From an uncultured Victivallales bacterium (GTDB taxonomy: Bacteria > Verrucomicrobiota > Lentisphaeria > Oligosphaerales > JAFGRS01), in assembly GCA_903834675.1 (NCBI GenBank), contig CAILKC010000698.1:1-12470 (forward strand): DNA of 12,470 nucleotides. The letters run 5' to 3'. A program made the position numbers and the translations under genes. The notes beneath the pieces were generated by a model. The model was not told the DNA's origin and made no database searches. It saw only the letters and a program-made list of their open reading frames with translations. Below are positions 1-6,736 of this stretch, piece after piece; position 1 is the first letter of the stretch, and each line of letters opens with the position of its first letter.

Positions 1-1
1 C

Positions 2-103
2 ATCAAGGTCGTGGTCGGGGCGCCCGCGGAGGCGCCCGAAGCCCTGGTCCACGCCTATCTTGATGGTACCCTCAAGACCGGCGACAAGGCCTGTGATCAC
101 TGA
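2..103 (+). CDS. NifX/NifB-type dinitrogenase Fe-Mo cofactor domain protein, C-terminal end (5' partial)
   Basis: Only the last 33 codons are inside the window, in the frame starting at base 2 and ending at TGA 101-103. The residues read VGAPAEAPEALVHAYLDGTL and end KTGDKACDH. This matches the usual end of small NifX/NifB-domain proteins (a 'EA..AYL.G.LK.G...CDH' tail). Members of this family of about 110-130 residues bind iron-molybdenum-type cofactors in nitrogenase systems, but many stand-alone copies occur in anaerobes without nitrogenase and have no proven role. The next gene remnant starts 15 bases later, so they were probably co-transcribed. The family call rests on a short tail only. 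Confidence 0.6.
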   Translation: MKVVVGAPAEAPEALVHAYLDGTLKTGDKACDH

Positions 104-118
104 CGCTCGGAGGACGAC

Positions 119-193
119 ATGAACGTCGCGGTGCTCAGTGCCAGCCCGAAGCCGGAGCGCTACAGTCATCAGGCGAAGGAGAAACTCGGGTGA
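119..193 (+). pseudogene. CoA-binding domain protein, N-terminal stub
   Basis: ATG 119 is preceded by a good ribosome binding site (GGAGG at 109-113). It opens a 24-codon frame, MNVAVLSASPKPERYSHQA followed by KEKLG and a TGA at 191-193. The 'VAVL.ASPKPERYS.QA' start is typical of CoA-binding (YccU-like, Rossmann-fold) proteins of about 130-140 residues, so about 85 percent of the gene is missing. The TGA overlaps the GTG that opens the next remnant. A real 24-residue peptide is possible but less likely than a deletion product. Confidence 0.5.
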
Positions 194-460
194 ACCCGAA
201 GCGCGTCGTTATCATCGGCGGATCGGCCGCGGGCCCCAAGACGGCGGCCAAAGCGTGCCGCATGGATCAGCACGCGAAGATCACCACCATCCAAGAGGTA
301 CGGACCTCCAGGGCATTACCACACGAAGGAGATCGTCTGCTACTGCAGGACCTCGCTGCGCGGCTGCGAGGCTGCCGTCGTGCTGCAGGCCCACGGCTTC
401 ACCAATGTGAAGGTCATGGAAGGCGGTGTCATGGCCTGGCCGTTCGCACGCGAGAAGTAG
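190..460 (+). pseudogene. FAD-dependent CoA-disulfide reductase/rhodanese fusion, internally deleted and frameshifted
   Basis: GTG 190 opens about 36 codons reading VNPKRVVIIGGSAAGPKTAA and ending near ITTIQE. This is the FAD-binding Rossmann start (GGSAAGP) of pyridine-nucleotide disulfide oxidoreductases such as CoA-disulfide reductase. From about base 299 the homology moves to another frame. That frame reads KEIVCYCRTSLRGCEAAVVL and ends VKVMEGGVMAWPFAREK with TAG at 458-460, which is the end of a rhodanese domain with its Cys-containing active-site loop (CRTSLRG). In intact relatives these two parts belong to one protein of about 550-570 residues with a rhodanese domain at the C-terminus. 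About 450 codons are therefore missing at one junction near 295-305, and the frame is broken. The original frame stays open to about 987 by chance but codes for nothing recognisable. Confidence 0.6.
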
Positions 461-461
461 A

Positions 462-527
462 GGCCTGGCGGCCGCTGCGGCCTACGGAGTGGGTTTCGTC
501 CTTGCCGGTCTGGGGATCGGCGAGCAG
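462..527 (+). pseudogene. Possible membrane-protein scrap
   Basis: In the frame starting at 462 the bases give a hydrophobic run, GLAAAAAYGVGFVLAGLGIG, that fits one transmembrane segment. It resembles segments of small sulfur-transport type membrane proteins (YeeE/YedE-like), which often sit beside rhodanese and CoA-disulfide reductase genes. There is no start codon, and the peroxiredoxin homology in another frame takes over at about 524. The identification is weak, and this could be meaningless sequence between two deletion points. Confidence 0.2.
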
Positions 528-937
528 AGGAGAAGATCGACTACAAGGGCATGAAGGACGTCGAGGTCACCTTCCCGGTGATCAGCGATCTGACCATGGA
601 GGTGTCCAGGGCCTTCGGCATGCTGCAACCCGGCGCCAGCAACACGCAGGCCGTGCGGGCCGTGTTCATCATCGATCCGACCGGCATCGTGCGGGCGCTG
701 TTCTACTACCCGCTCTCCAATGGCCGCAACATGGACGAGGTCAAGCGCCTGCTGATCGCCATGCAGTACTCCGACCAGTACAAGATCGCCACCCCGGCCA
801 ACTGGCAGCCTGGCGACGACGTGATCGTACCACCGCCAGGATCCTGCGGCGTCGCCAAGGACCGCATGGCGAAGCCGGATCCCGACGTGAAGTGCCTGGA
901 CTGGTTCATGTGCCTGAAAAAGTGCCCGCGGAAGTGA
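524..937 (+). pseudogene. Peroxiredoxin (1-Cys/Prx6-like), N-terminally truncated
   Basis: Similarity begins at AEEKIDYKGM and runs to TGA 935-937 (about 137 residues). The first ATG in frame is at 551. Clear family landmarks are PGASNTQAVRAVFIIDP, YYPLSNGRN and ATPANWQPGDDVIVPPP, which form the middle and C-terminal part of archaeal-type Prx6/AhpC2 peroxiredoxins (usually about 210-250 residues). The N-terminal thioredoxin-fold part with the peroxidatic Cys (PVCTTE-type motif) is absent, so the product could not reduce peroxide by the usual mechanism. The tail carries four cysteines (SCGVAK, KCLDWFMCLKKC), as in some clostridial and epsilonproteobacterial relatives. No ribosome binding site is evident before ATG 551. 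It is probably a remnant of the same collapsed cluster as the genes before it. Confidence 0.7.
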
Positions 938-1204
938 GGCCGAGGGCAGCGCCGGAGGCCACAGATACTGGTTTGCGTTCGAGATGAGTTCGCGCAGAGG
1001 CGCAGGGGCGCAGAGGGATGTGGCCAGCAGCAATACCGTTGACTTTGGGCTCTGGGAAGGTGGGAGGCGCGCTCCGTCGCGGCGACTCTGGCCCGCCAGA
1101 GTGAAGAGTACTGTGGCTGGCAGGGCGAGCGCTGCGGCTCAGCGGCGCCCTGCTCGTCATGCGGGCGATGGAGTGCCCTCTGGCGGTGCTCTGCACCGGC
1201 TGCG
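938..1204. other. Non-coding spacer with short repeats
   Basis: No convincing gene is seen on either strand. The stretch holds a short tandem motif at about 993-1015 (copies of CGCAGAGG/CGCAGGGG) and an 18-bp perfect palindrome at 1085-1102 (ACTCTGGC, two bases, GCCAGAGT). Several frames stay open, but in sequence this GC-rich that is expected by chance. Confidence 0.5.
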
Positions 1205-1351
1205 GCCGAATGGGTCCCCCTTGAGTTGACGGCAAGCAACACGCACCTGGGCCTCTGCCAGAAGCTGATGCCCTACGTCAATGACCGCCACGTCTTCTAC
1301 TGCCCGAGCGCCGCGAATGTCGAGGCCGGGGCCAACAGCAGCTACCGCTGA
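1205..1351 (+). pseudogene. Prepilin-like protein fragment (internal part only)
   Basis: The frame that includes 1205 and ends at TGA 1349-1351 reads LTASNTHLGLCQKLMPYVND and then RHVFYCPSAANVEAGANSSYR. The intact neighbour at 1592-2209 has the matching block [19 protein letters not shown] about 90 residues into the protein. This is therefore a middle segment of a paralogous prepilin-type protein that has lost the N-terminal methylation helix and the C-terminal MDGH region. No start codon or ribosome binding site fits. It is likely a leftover of a tandem pair. Confidence 0.55.
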
Positions 1352-1591
1352 AGCGGGCGGGGGGCGGGGCGGCAGTTCAGGCTGAAGCTGGGGAGAGAGG
1401 GCGGCGCCACTACGTCCCCCCGTCGGCGAGTCCGTCGTTCCGGGCGGTCCTGTCGGCCGCGCGGGGACTCTACGGTCGCGGCCGGAATGCGGCGCCCGGC
1501 GCCGACCGGTCTAGCCGTTTCTTCACAGTTTCCCTCTGGTACGGCGCGCTTGCCCGTGGCATGGTCAAGCAGAAACACCGGGGAGCCAACC
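1352..1591. other. Intergenic region ahead of the prepilin gene
   Basis: No gene was recognised. It contains GC-rich inverted repeats, for example GGCCGCG near 1455 paired with CGCGGCC near 1477. The promoter of the downstream prepilin-mod run should lie here, but no convincing -35/-10 pair was found. A TTCACA at about 1523 has no good -10 partner. Confidence 0.4.
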
Positions 1592-2209
1592 ATGCACCGT
1601 TACGCCTTGTCCAGAAGTCATTTCACCCTGATCGAGCTTCTCGTGGTCATCGCCATCATCGCCATCCTGGCCGGGATGCTGCTGCCAGCGCTGTCTCGAG
1701 CGCGGGAGTCCGCGAAACGATCCGCGTGCATCAACCATCTCCACCAATTGAGTCTGGCGACGCTGATGTATGGCCCGGACAACTGCGAGCGGCTGCCGGT
1801 GGGGGCCACCCAAGGCAACTCGCTGCTGAACGTGGTGCAGGTCCTCATGCCCTATGCGCCGGACCGCGCCATTTTCTACTGCCCATCGATCGGCGTGCTG
1901 GCGCCCTGGAACCCCCTCCTGGAGAACACCGACGCCAACTGGGCCGCGGGAAACATCGGCTACTACTACTGGTCCATGAACGGCGTGCATCCCCATACCG
2001 GCCCCTTCGTGGCCACCCACCCACCGCGTCAACTCTGCCTCGCATCGCCCGGCAACCTGTGGATGTGGAGCGATGTGTTCGGCCAGTTCTACTGGAGCCA
2101 GGGCGCGCCCTTCGCCCACAACATGCCGAAGTGGAGCCTTACCGATGTGGCCTTCATGGATGGCCACGTGGAGTCCATCCCCGGCCGGCCGGTGGACATC
2201 TTCAAGTGA
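1592..2209 (+). CDS. Prepilin-type N-terminal cleavage/methylation domain protein
   Basis: The 205-residue product starts at ATG 1592, chosen because GGGGAG lies 6 bases upstream and it places the short basic leader [10 protein letters not shown] just ahead of the signature. Residues 11-31 are the type IV pilin signature [18 protein letters not shown], one membrane helix cut and N-methylated by prepilin peptidase. His replaces the usual Gly just before the Phe. After the helix come [11 protein letters not shown] and a conserved ACINHLHQL block, an FYCPS motif at about 91-95, and an AFMDGHVE motif near the end. This architecture is expanded in PVC-group bacteria, where the proteins are pseudopilin-like and mostly of unknown role. 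The stop codon nearly touches the following binding-protein gene, so they are probably co-transcribed. Confidence 0.85.
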   Translation: MHRYALSRSHFTLIELLVVIAIIAILAGMLLPALSRARESAKRSACINHLHQLSLATLMYGPDNCERLPVGATQGNSLLNVVQVLMPYAPDRAIFYCPSIGVLAPWNPLLENTDANWAAGNIGYYYWSMNGVHPHTGPFVATHPPRQLCLASPGNLWMWSDVFGQFYWSQGAPFAHNMPKWSLTDVAFMDGHVESIPGRPVDIFK

Positions 2210-2223
2210 AGCGCGATAGGCGT

Positions 2224-3153
2224 ATGCCTACACTCCCTCTCCGGCCCGGGGCGTTGACGCGGGTGGTGGCCGCGGCCTGCGGCGCCCTGTTCGTCCTCGC
2301 GGGCTGCGGGGTCCGACCGTACGACCGCCCGCAGGCAGCCGCGCCGGCGGCAGCGGCCGAGTCGCCTCCCGCGCCTGGCAACCGCGCCTCAGGCCCCATC
2401 TCGCTCTCCGTCCGCTGCGGCGCCGCCCTGCAACCCGCGATGGACGCCATCGGCAAGGCCTACGAAGAGAAGACCGGCGTCCGCATCGACTTCTCCTATG
2501 CCGGAGCGCAGATGCTGCTTGGGCAGTTGGCCGCGTCGCGCTCTGGCGACCTGTACATGCCGGGCGAAGCGTTTTGGGTGGACCAGGCCGTCGCCCGTGG
2601 TTTCGTCACGGAAAGCCTCACCGCCGCCTACTTTCTGCCGGTTCTCATGGTCCCCAAAGGCAATCCGGGGAACGTCCGGGAGGTCAAGGACATGGCCCGC
2701 GACGGTGTGCGGGTGGCGATCGGTCATCCCGAGGCCCTGGCCGTAGGGCCTGTGACCAGGCGGATTATGGAGCGCGTCGGGATCTGGGAGGCGGTGCAGA
2801 AGAACGTCATCATGCAGGCTGGCTGCATTCCCGAGCTCGCCAACGCCGTGGCCATGAAGGCGGCCGATACCGGCATCCTCTGGGACGCCTGCGTCTACCA
2901 GGTCCAGCACCATGTGGAGGCGCTGCCCATCGACGCGGACGATAACGAGGTGGCCGAGGTCCTCATTGCCACCCTCAAGTTCAGTGAACACCCAGCCGAG
3001 GCCAGGGACTTCACCCACTATGTGGCCTCCGACGCAGCGAAGGCGATCTTCGCCCAGTACGGTGTCCGCACCGAACGCCCCCCGGGGGTGCGCCTGGCCC
3101 CGCGCGAGGCGACCGGCAAGGCAGTCGCTGCGGCAAAGGCCGTGGCGCCATGA
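2224..3153 (+). CDS. modA: Molybdate/tungstate-type ABC transporter substrate-binding lipoprotein
   Basis: The product is a 309-residue secreted lipoprotein that would capture molybdate or a similar oxyanion outside the membrane and deliver it to the permease encoded next. From ATG 2224 the signal sequence ends in the lipobox VLAGC with lipid-anchored Cys28, followed by a low-complexity Ala/Pro linker (about 32-58). The binding domain then starts at ISLSVRCGAAL. Landmarks are FSYAGAQMLLGQL and GDLYMPGEAFWVD (about 108-120), which fit the ModA/WtpA-like family 1 binding proteins. A GTG at 2206 in the same frame, overlapping the pilin stop as GTGA, would add six residues (VKRDRR); neither start has a strong ribosome binding site. 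The gene ends with an ATGA overlap into the permease. The family is clear; which oxyanion is bound is inferred. Confidence 0.8.
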   Translation: MPTLPLRPGALTRVVAAACGALFVLAGCGVRPYDRPQAAAPAAAAESPPAPGNRASGPISLSVRCGAALQPAMDAIGKAYEEKTGVRIDFSYAGAQMLLGQLAASRSGDLYMPGEAFWVDQAVARGFVTESLTAAYFLPVLMVPKGNPGNVREVKDMARDGVRVAIGHPEALAVGPVTRRIMERVGIWEAVQKNVIMQAGCIPELANAVAMKAADTGILWDACVYQVQHHVEALPIDADDNEVAEVLIATLKFSEHPAEARDFTHYVASDAAKAIFAQYGVRTERPPGVRLAPREATGKAVAAAKAVAP

Positions 3154-3998
3154 CGTTCAGGGCCTCCAAGGCAGAACGCAGCGGTGCGGCGCGCCTTCCG
3201 GCGGCAGGCTTCGGCGAACGCGCCTTCGGGGCGGCCGTGGCGGTGGCACTCAGCGTCGAACTGCTGTTTGTGCTCGCGGTCATCGGGGCGTTGGTCCTGT
3301 TCACCGATCCGCCCAGCCTGGCCAAAGCCATCGCTACCCCAACCGCACGGTCCGCCATCTGGCTCACCCTGGTGACGGTGACACTCAGCTCCGCACTCTC
3401 GGTGGTTCTGGCCGTACCGGTCGCCTACGGCCTGGTCTACTGGCGGATCCCCTGCCGCAGCGTTGTCGATACGCTGATCGACCTGCCCATCGTCATGCCG
3501 CCGATCGCGGCCGGCCTGGCGCTATTGCTGCTCTTCGGCTACTACCTCGGCGACGTCATGCGACCCATGGGCCTTTACCTGCCCTACACGCGGGCGGGGA
3601 TCGTGGTGGCGCAGTTCTTCGGCACGATGACCTTCGCCGTGCGCACGACCAAGGCCGCCTTCGAGAGCATCGGCCCGCGACTCCCCGCGGTGGCAGGGTC
3701 ACTCGGCTCGCCGCCCTGGCGCGTGTTCCGCCGGGTGATCCTGCCGTTGGCCCGGCCCGGGCTTACCGCGGGGGCCGTGCTTACCTGGGCCCGTTGCATC
3801 GGCTTGTTCGGGCCGGTGATCATGTTCTGTGGGGTGACCCAGAACCGCACCGAGGTGCTGGCGACCTCCATCTACCTGCAGAACTCGATCGGGCAACTCG
3901 AGGTGGCGGCTGCCGGTACCCTGATCCTCCTGGCCATCGCCCTGACGACCTTGCTGCTCCTCAAGCGACTGGGAGTGCAGAGTCCCCTATGGCAATGA
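3150..3998 (+). CDS. modB: Molybdate-type ABC transporter permease
   Basis: The product is a 282-residue inner-membrane permease whose ATG 3150 overlaps the stop of the binding-protein gene (ATGA), indicating translational coupling. Five to six hydrophobic segments are visible, for example about 28-51, 68-97, 110-135, 147-165 and 252-272. The EAA loop that docks with the ATPase is at about 170-204 (AAFESIGPRLPAVAGSLG, then ILPLARPGL), as in ModB/CysT-type permeases. Length is slightly above the usual 220-280. Order and spacing with its neighbours give a complete binding-protein/permease/ATPase importer. Confidence 0.85.
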   Translation: MTFRASKAERSGAARLPAAGFGERAFGAAVAVALSVELLFVLAVIGALVLFTDPPSLAKAIATPTARSAIWLTLVTVTLSSALSVVLAVPVAYGLVYWRIPCRSVVDTLIDLPIVMPPIAAGLALLLLFGYYLGDVMRPMGLYLPYTRAGIVVAQFFGTMTFAVRTTKAAFESIGPRLPAVAGSLGSPPWRVFRRVILPLARPGLTAGAVLTWARCIGLFGPVIMFCGVTQNRTEVLATSIYLQNSIGQLEVAAAGTLILLAIALTTLLLLKRLGVQSPLWQ

Positions 3999-5059
3999 CC
4001 CCCATGCTACGCGTCGAGGGCCTGTCGCTGCGCTTACCCGACTGCGATCTGCGCGACGTTTCTCTGGAGGTGGGCCGCGGCGAGTGCCTCTGCGTCATGG
4101 GCCCCACCGGCGCCGGCAAGACGGTGCTGCTCGAGGCCATCGCGGGAGTGCGCACGCCCGACCGCGGGCGGGTCTGGCTGGACGGCCGTGACATCACCGG
4201 GTTGCCGGCCTGGGCCCGCGGGATGGCGTACGTGCCCCAGGACGCGGTGCTCTTCCCGCACCTCAGTGTGGCGGACAACGTCGCCTACGGCCTGGTCGAG
4301 CGTCGTCTGCCCGCCAACACGATCGCCGAGCGGGTGGACCACGCGACCGAGCTGGTGGGTGTGGGGCACCTGCTGCTCCGCCGACCCGCCACGCTCAGCG
4401 GGGGCGAAGCGCAGCGCGTCGCCCTGGCCAGGGCGCTGGTCCTGCAGGCTGACCTGCTCCTGCTGGACGAGCCTTTCGCCGCGGTCGACGAGCGTAACCG
4501 TGAGCGTCTGGGCGCCAGGGTGAACGCTCTGCAGCGCGAACTGGGCACCGCCGTGGTCCACGTGTCGCACAGTCTTGAGGAGGCCCTGGCTGTCGCCGAC
4601 CGCATCTGCGTGCTCGACGCGGGGTGCGTCGCACAGGTAGCGACACCCCACGACCTGCTGCGCCGCCCGAACTGCGAGTTCGTCGCAACGTTCACTGGTG
4701 CGCGCAACATCATACCCGGAACCGTGCAGAGCACCGGCGACGGACGCTGCTTCAGAACGGGTAGTCTATCCATCCCCGTCGCGAGTGAGCATGAGGGCCC
4801 GGCGCGGCTGGTCATCCGACCCGAGGACATCCGGTTGCTCCCGGCTCCGCGTCTGCCCCTCGCCCCCGGCTGGCTGCCGGGTCAGGTGAGGCGGGTCACC
4901 GGCGCGGGGTCACTGCTCAGGATCGACATCTGCACGGAGGACGTCGAGTGGATCGTTCTGGCAGTCCAGCGCGAGGTGGCGGCGCTGGGTCTGGAGCTTC
5001 AGGCGGGCAACCCCGTCGCGGTGGAACTGCCGCCCGGAGCGATCCATCTCATCCGGTGA
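3989..5059 (+). CDS. modC: Molybdate-type ABC transporter ATP-binding protein
   Basis: The 356-residue product starts at ATG 3989, overlapping the permease stop by ten bases. ATG 3995 (an ATGA overlap) and ATG 4004 are alternatives, and the exact start is uncertain. All ATPase motifs are present: Walker A GPTGAGKT at 38-45, Q-loop YVPQD (Gln84), signature LSGGEAQR at 136-143, Walker B LLLLDEP at 156-162, D-loop after Asp167, and switch His194 in VSHS. A C-terminal regulatory region (about 285-356) resembles a TOBE-type oxyanion-binding domain, as in ModC and other oxyanion importers. It would power import through the permease encoded just upstream. Sulfate or thiosulfate as substrate is not excluded, but the binding protein favours molybdate or tungstate. 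Confidence 0.83.
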   Translation: MAMTPMLRVEGLSLRLPDCDLRDVSLEVGRGECLCVMGPTGAGKTVLLEAIAGVRTPDRGRVWLDGRDITGLPAWARGMAYVPQDAVLFPHLSVADNVAYGLVERRLPANTIAERVDHATELVGVGHLLLRRPATLSGGEAQRVALARALVLQADLLLLDEPFAAVDERNRERLGARVNALQRELGTAVVHVSHSLEEALAVADRICVLDAGCVAQVATPHDLLRRPNCEFVATFTGARNIIPGTVQSTGDGRCFRTGSLSIPVASEHEGPARLVIRPEDIRLLPAPRLPLAPGWLPGQVRRVTGAGSLLRIDICTEDVEWIVLAVQREVAALGLELQAGNPVAVELPPGAIHLIR

Positions 5060-5328
5060 GCCTGCGGGGGCGTGGGAGCGGCGCGCCAATGCCACTTAGT
5101 TTCTGGCCGCACGCTCGATTGCAGACGAGCAGGTAGGTCGGGGGTGCCATTACCCGACCCCGGTCGAGCGCTTGGGCGCGACCGGCAATCGCCCCGCCGA
5201 GGCAAGCAGAACGAGAAACTTAATGGCATTGAGCCACACCCCCCGCATCCCGCACACGCCCCTATCCGCAGATTCGCACCGGAGCCGTTGCGTCGCACGG
5301 TCCCCACCCTTAGGCGGCCCGCACGCGG
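5060..5328. other. Convergent intergenic region
   Basis: This stretch lies between the ends of the modC-like gene (+) and the AraC-family gene (-). No gene was recognised. Open frames here give Arg/Pro-rich translations without similarity. It holds one hairpin (5136-5159), listed separately. Confidence 0.5.
5136..5159. terminator. Hairpin between convergent genes, possible terminator
   Basis: GGTCGGG at 5136-5142 pairs perfectly with CCCGACC at 5153-5159 across a 10-base loop. Its place 77 bases after the modC-like stop and before the convergent AraC-family end suits a transcription stop for either gene. No T-tract follows on either strand, so an intrinsic terminator is only possible. Confidence 0.35.
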
Positions 5329-6432
5329 CTACAGGGCAGCGCGCCACTGGCTTGGCGTCATGCCCGTCTGCTCTCTGAAGCGGCGCGCGAAATAGCCCGC
5401 GTCCGCGAAGCCAGCGCGCTGGGCGATGTCGGCGACGTTCAGGCTCAGGTCCCGCAGCAGCAGCTTAGCATGGACGATGCGGCGCGCGGTCAGGAACTCC
5501 TGGAACGTCTCGCCGGTGTGCCTGTGGAACAGCATGGAGAAGTGATTCGGGGTCACCCGTGCGGCCGCCGCGATCTTGGCCACCGTGAAGGGCATCCCGG
5601 GATCCTGGCTCACCAGTTCCTTGACCAGCTCGGCAAGCAGAGCCCCGCGGCGCCCCACGGGGCCCGCGTCGGGCACATCCCTGGCCACAAAGAGGGCGGC
5701 GGTCAGGCGCTGCTGGAGACCTGCGCTGCCTGCCGTGTCGCCCGGAGCCTTGCCCGCCGCTGCCGTTGCGGCAGCCGTTGTCATGCCCCGCGCGATCTCC
5801 CCGAGCGCCGCCGCGGCCACCTGGACCAACGCCTTGGCCGCGGCCAGGTTGGCGGGGGTCAGCAGCGGGAGCTTGCCATACGCCTGCCGGAGTTCGCGCA
5901 GACTCACACCCTCCTGCGTGCCGTGCGCGAGAACCGCCTTCCAGCCCGCTTCGCGGTCCTCTGCCGCGAAGGCACTGGAACTCACCACGATGGAGCGCGA
6001 GGCCTCGCCCGACGCATTCAGGGCGGCGGCCGCAACCACGTGGACGCCGCCGTGGCAGCAGTACTCCGTCAGCCCGCGGTAGCAGGCGCCAAAGCCCACC
6101 AAGGCGCGACAGGTCGCGCATTTGCGCCTGCCGGCGGGCGACGCACGCAAGACGCGACAGAATGCGGGCAGCTCCATCTCCGAGCCAGCGGGCGACAGCT
6201 TGACGATGTCGTCATGCTGGCGAAGCATGAACAGGATCCGCATGCCGACCAGCTCGTGCGCGGCCTTCTCGATGGCCGCGATCAACGGACTGCGGCTCAC
6301 GGCTGCCATCACTTGGTCGGTACTCAGGTTCTCCACGGCGCGACTCCAGTGACGTCCGGCCATCGTGTACGTGCGCCCAAGGCCCGGCGGCGACGTCGGG
6401 TCCAGCCCTGCCCGGCGTAGAGGTCCACTCAT
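5329..6432 (-). CDS. AraC-family transcriptional regulator with PocR sensor domain
   Basis: The product is a 367-residue one-component regulator. Residues about 45-210 match the PocR ligand-sensing domain, with its conserved Cys/His set: FCRVLRASPAGRRKCATCRA (Cys92, 105, 108), then GACYRGLTEYCCHGGV (Cys117, 125, 126, His127). Residues about 284-364 form the AraC double helix-turn-helix, ending GFADAGYFARRFREQTGMTP. A Gly/Ala-rich linker joins the parts. PocR domains are known or predicted to sense small diols and related compounds and often sit with metabolic gene clusters, but no such cluster is in view. The gene is divergent from the small secreted peptide at 6585, a plausible target. ATG 6432 lies only about 17 bases below a TATAAT, leaving almost no leader; ATG 6363 (MAGRHWSR) is the main alternative start. 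Confidence 0.85.
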   Translation of the reverse strand: MSGPLRRAGLDPTSPPGLGRTYTMAGRHWSRAVENLSTDQVMAAVSRSPLIAAIEKAAHELVGMRILFMLRQHDDIVKLSPAGSEMELPAFCRVLRASPAGRRKCATCRALVGFGACYRGLTEYCCHGGVHVVAAAALNASGEASRSIVVSSSAFAAEDREAGWKAVLAHGTQEGVSLRELRQAYGKLPLLTPANLAAAKALVQVAAAALGEIARGMTTAAATAAAGKAPGDTAGSAGLQQRLTAALFVARDVPDAGPVGRRGALLAELVKELVSQDPGMPFTVAKIAAAARVTPNHFSMLFHRHTGETFQEFLTARRIVHAKLLLRDLSLNVADIAQRAGFADAGYFARRFREQTGMTPSQWRAAL

Positions 6433-6449
6433 GTCCGGCGACCATGCTC

Positions 6450-6478
6450 ATTATAGCACCATCCCACTATTCGTAGAA
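6450..6478 (-). promoter_or_regulatory. Predicted promoter of the AraC-family gene
   Basis: Reading the minus strand, a perfect TATAAT lies at 6455-6450, 17 bases above ATG 6432. The -35 region 17-18 bases further up is poor (TTCTAC or TTTCTA), as expected for an activator-dependent or autoregulated promoter. Transcription would start about 10 bases before the ATG, giving a very short leader. Confidence 0.45.
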
Positions 6479-6486
6479 AGCTCCCA

Positions 6487-6515
6487 TTGTCGCCTCGCTT
6501 GCCCCCGGGCATACT
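6487..6515 (+). promoter_or_regulatory. Predicted sigma-70-type promoter of the small secreted peptide
   Basis: TTGTCG at 6487-6492 and CATACT at 6510-6515 are separated by exactly 17 bases, each matching consensus at four of six positions. It points toward the 40-codon gene at 6585 and lies back to back with the promoter predicted for the AraC-family gene, about 30 bases away. One regulator site could serve both. Confidence 0.45.
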
Positions 6516-6584
6516 GACTGATAGAGAACGGAAGTAGTCTTGGAGTCACGCCGGTAGGCGTCCCGCTGAACAGGAGTACGTACC

Positions 6585-6707
6585 ATGAAGAAGCTACTGC
6601 TGGTGGCACTGCTGCTCGTCCTGGCCACGGGGGCTGTGATGGCCGGGGGCGACAAGAACCGTGGAGACAAGGGCAAGGGCAAGACCCACCAGACCGTCGG
6701 GCCGTAA
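6585..6707 (+). CDS. Small secreted basic peptide (40 aa), hypothetical
   Basis: ATG 6585 follows a good ribosome binding site (CAGGAG at 6571-6576, eight bases upstream). The frame ends at TAA 6705-6707. The first 20 residues, MKKLLLVALLLVLATGAVMA, are a textbook signal peptide with an AVMA cleavage site. The mature part of about 20 residues (GGDKNRGDKGKGKTHQTVGP) is Gly/Lys-rich, basic and has no cysteine. The gene has a predicted promoter, a ribosome binding site and a strong terminator hairpin of its own, arguing that it is real despite its size. It is divergent from the AraC/PocR regulator. I recognise no family. Possible roles such as an extracellular signal or envelope peptide are guesses. 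Confidence 0.6.
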   Translation: MKKLLLVALLLVLATGAVMAGGDKNRGDKGKGKTHQTVGP

Positions 6708-6736
6708 GGCGGACCCCCGGTCCGCGCGCAGTCAGG

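Noticed and set aside
190..987. A continuous 265-codon open frame through the left remnants
   Set aside because: Only the first ~36 codons resemble a protein family; the rest is antisense-like Arg/Gly/Ala-rich sequence while real homology lies in another frame.
1537..1556. Sigma-54 promoter (TGGTAC ... TTGC) ahead of the prepilin gene
   Set aside because: The GG and GC elements are 12 bases apart rather than the required 10.
5060..5328. Possible molybdenum-cofactor riboswitch near the mod genes
   Set aside because: The region lies downstream of the importer, not ahead of any gene on the proper strand, and no Moco-type conserved core was visible.
5470..6420. Long plus-strand open frame opposite the AraC-family gene
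   Set aside because: It is the shadow of the regulator: His/Arg-rich, with no family features and no ribosome binding site.
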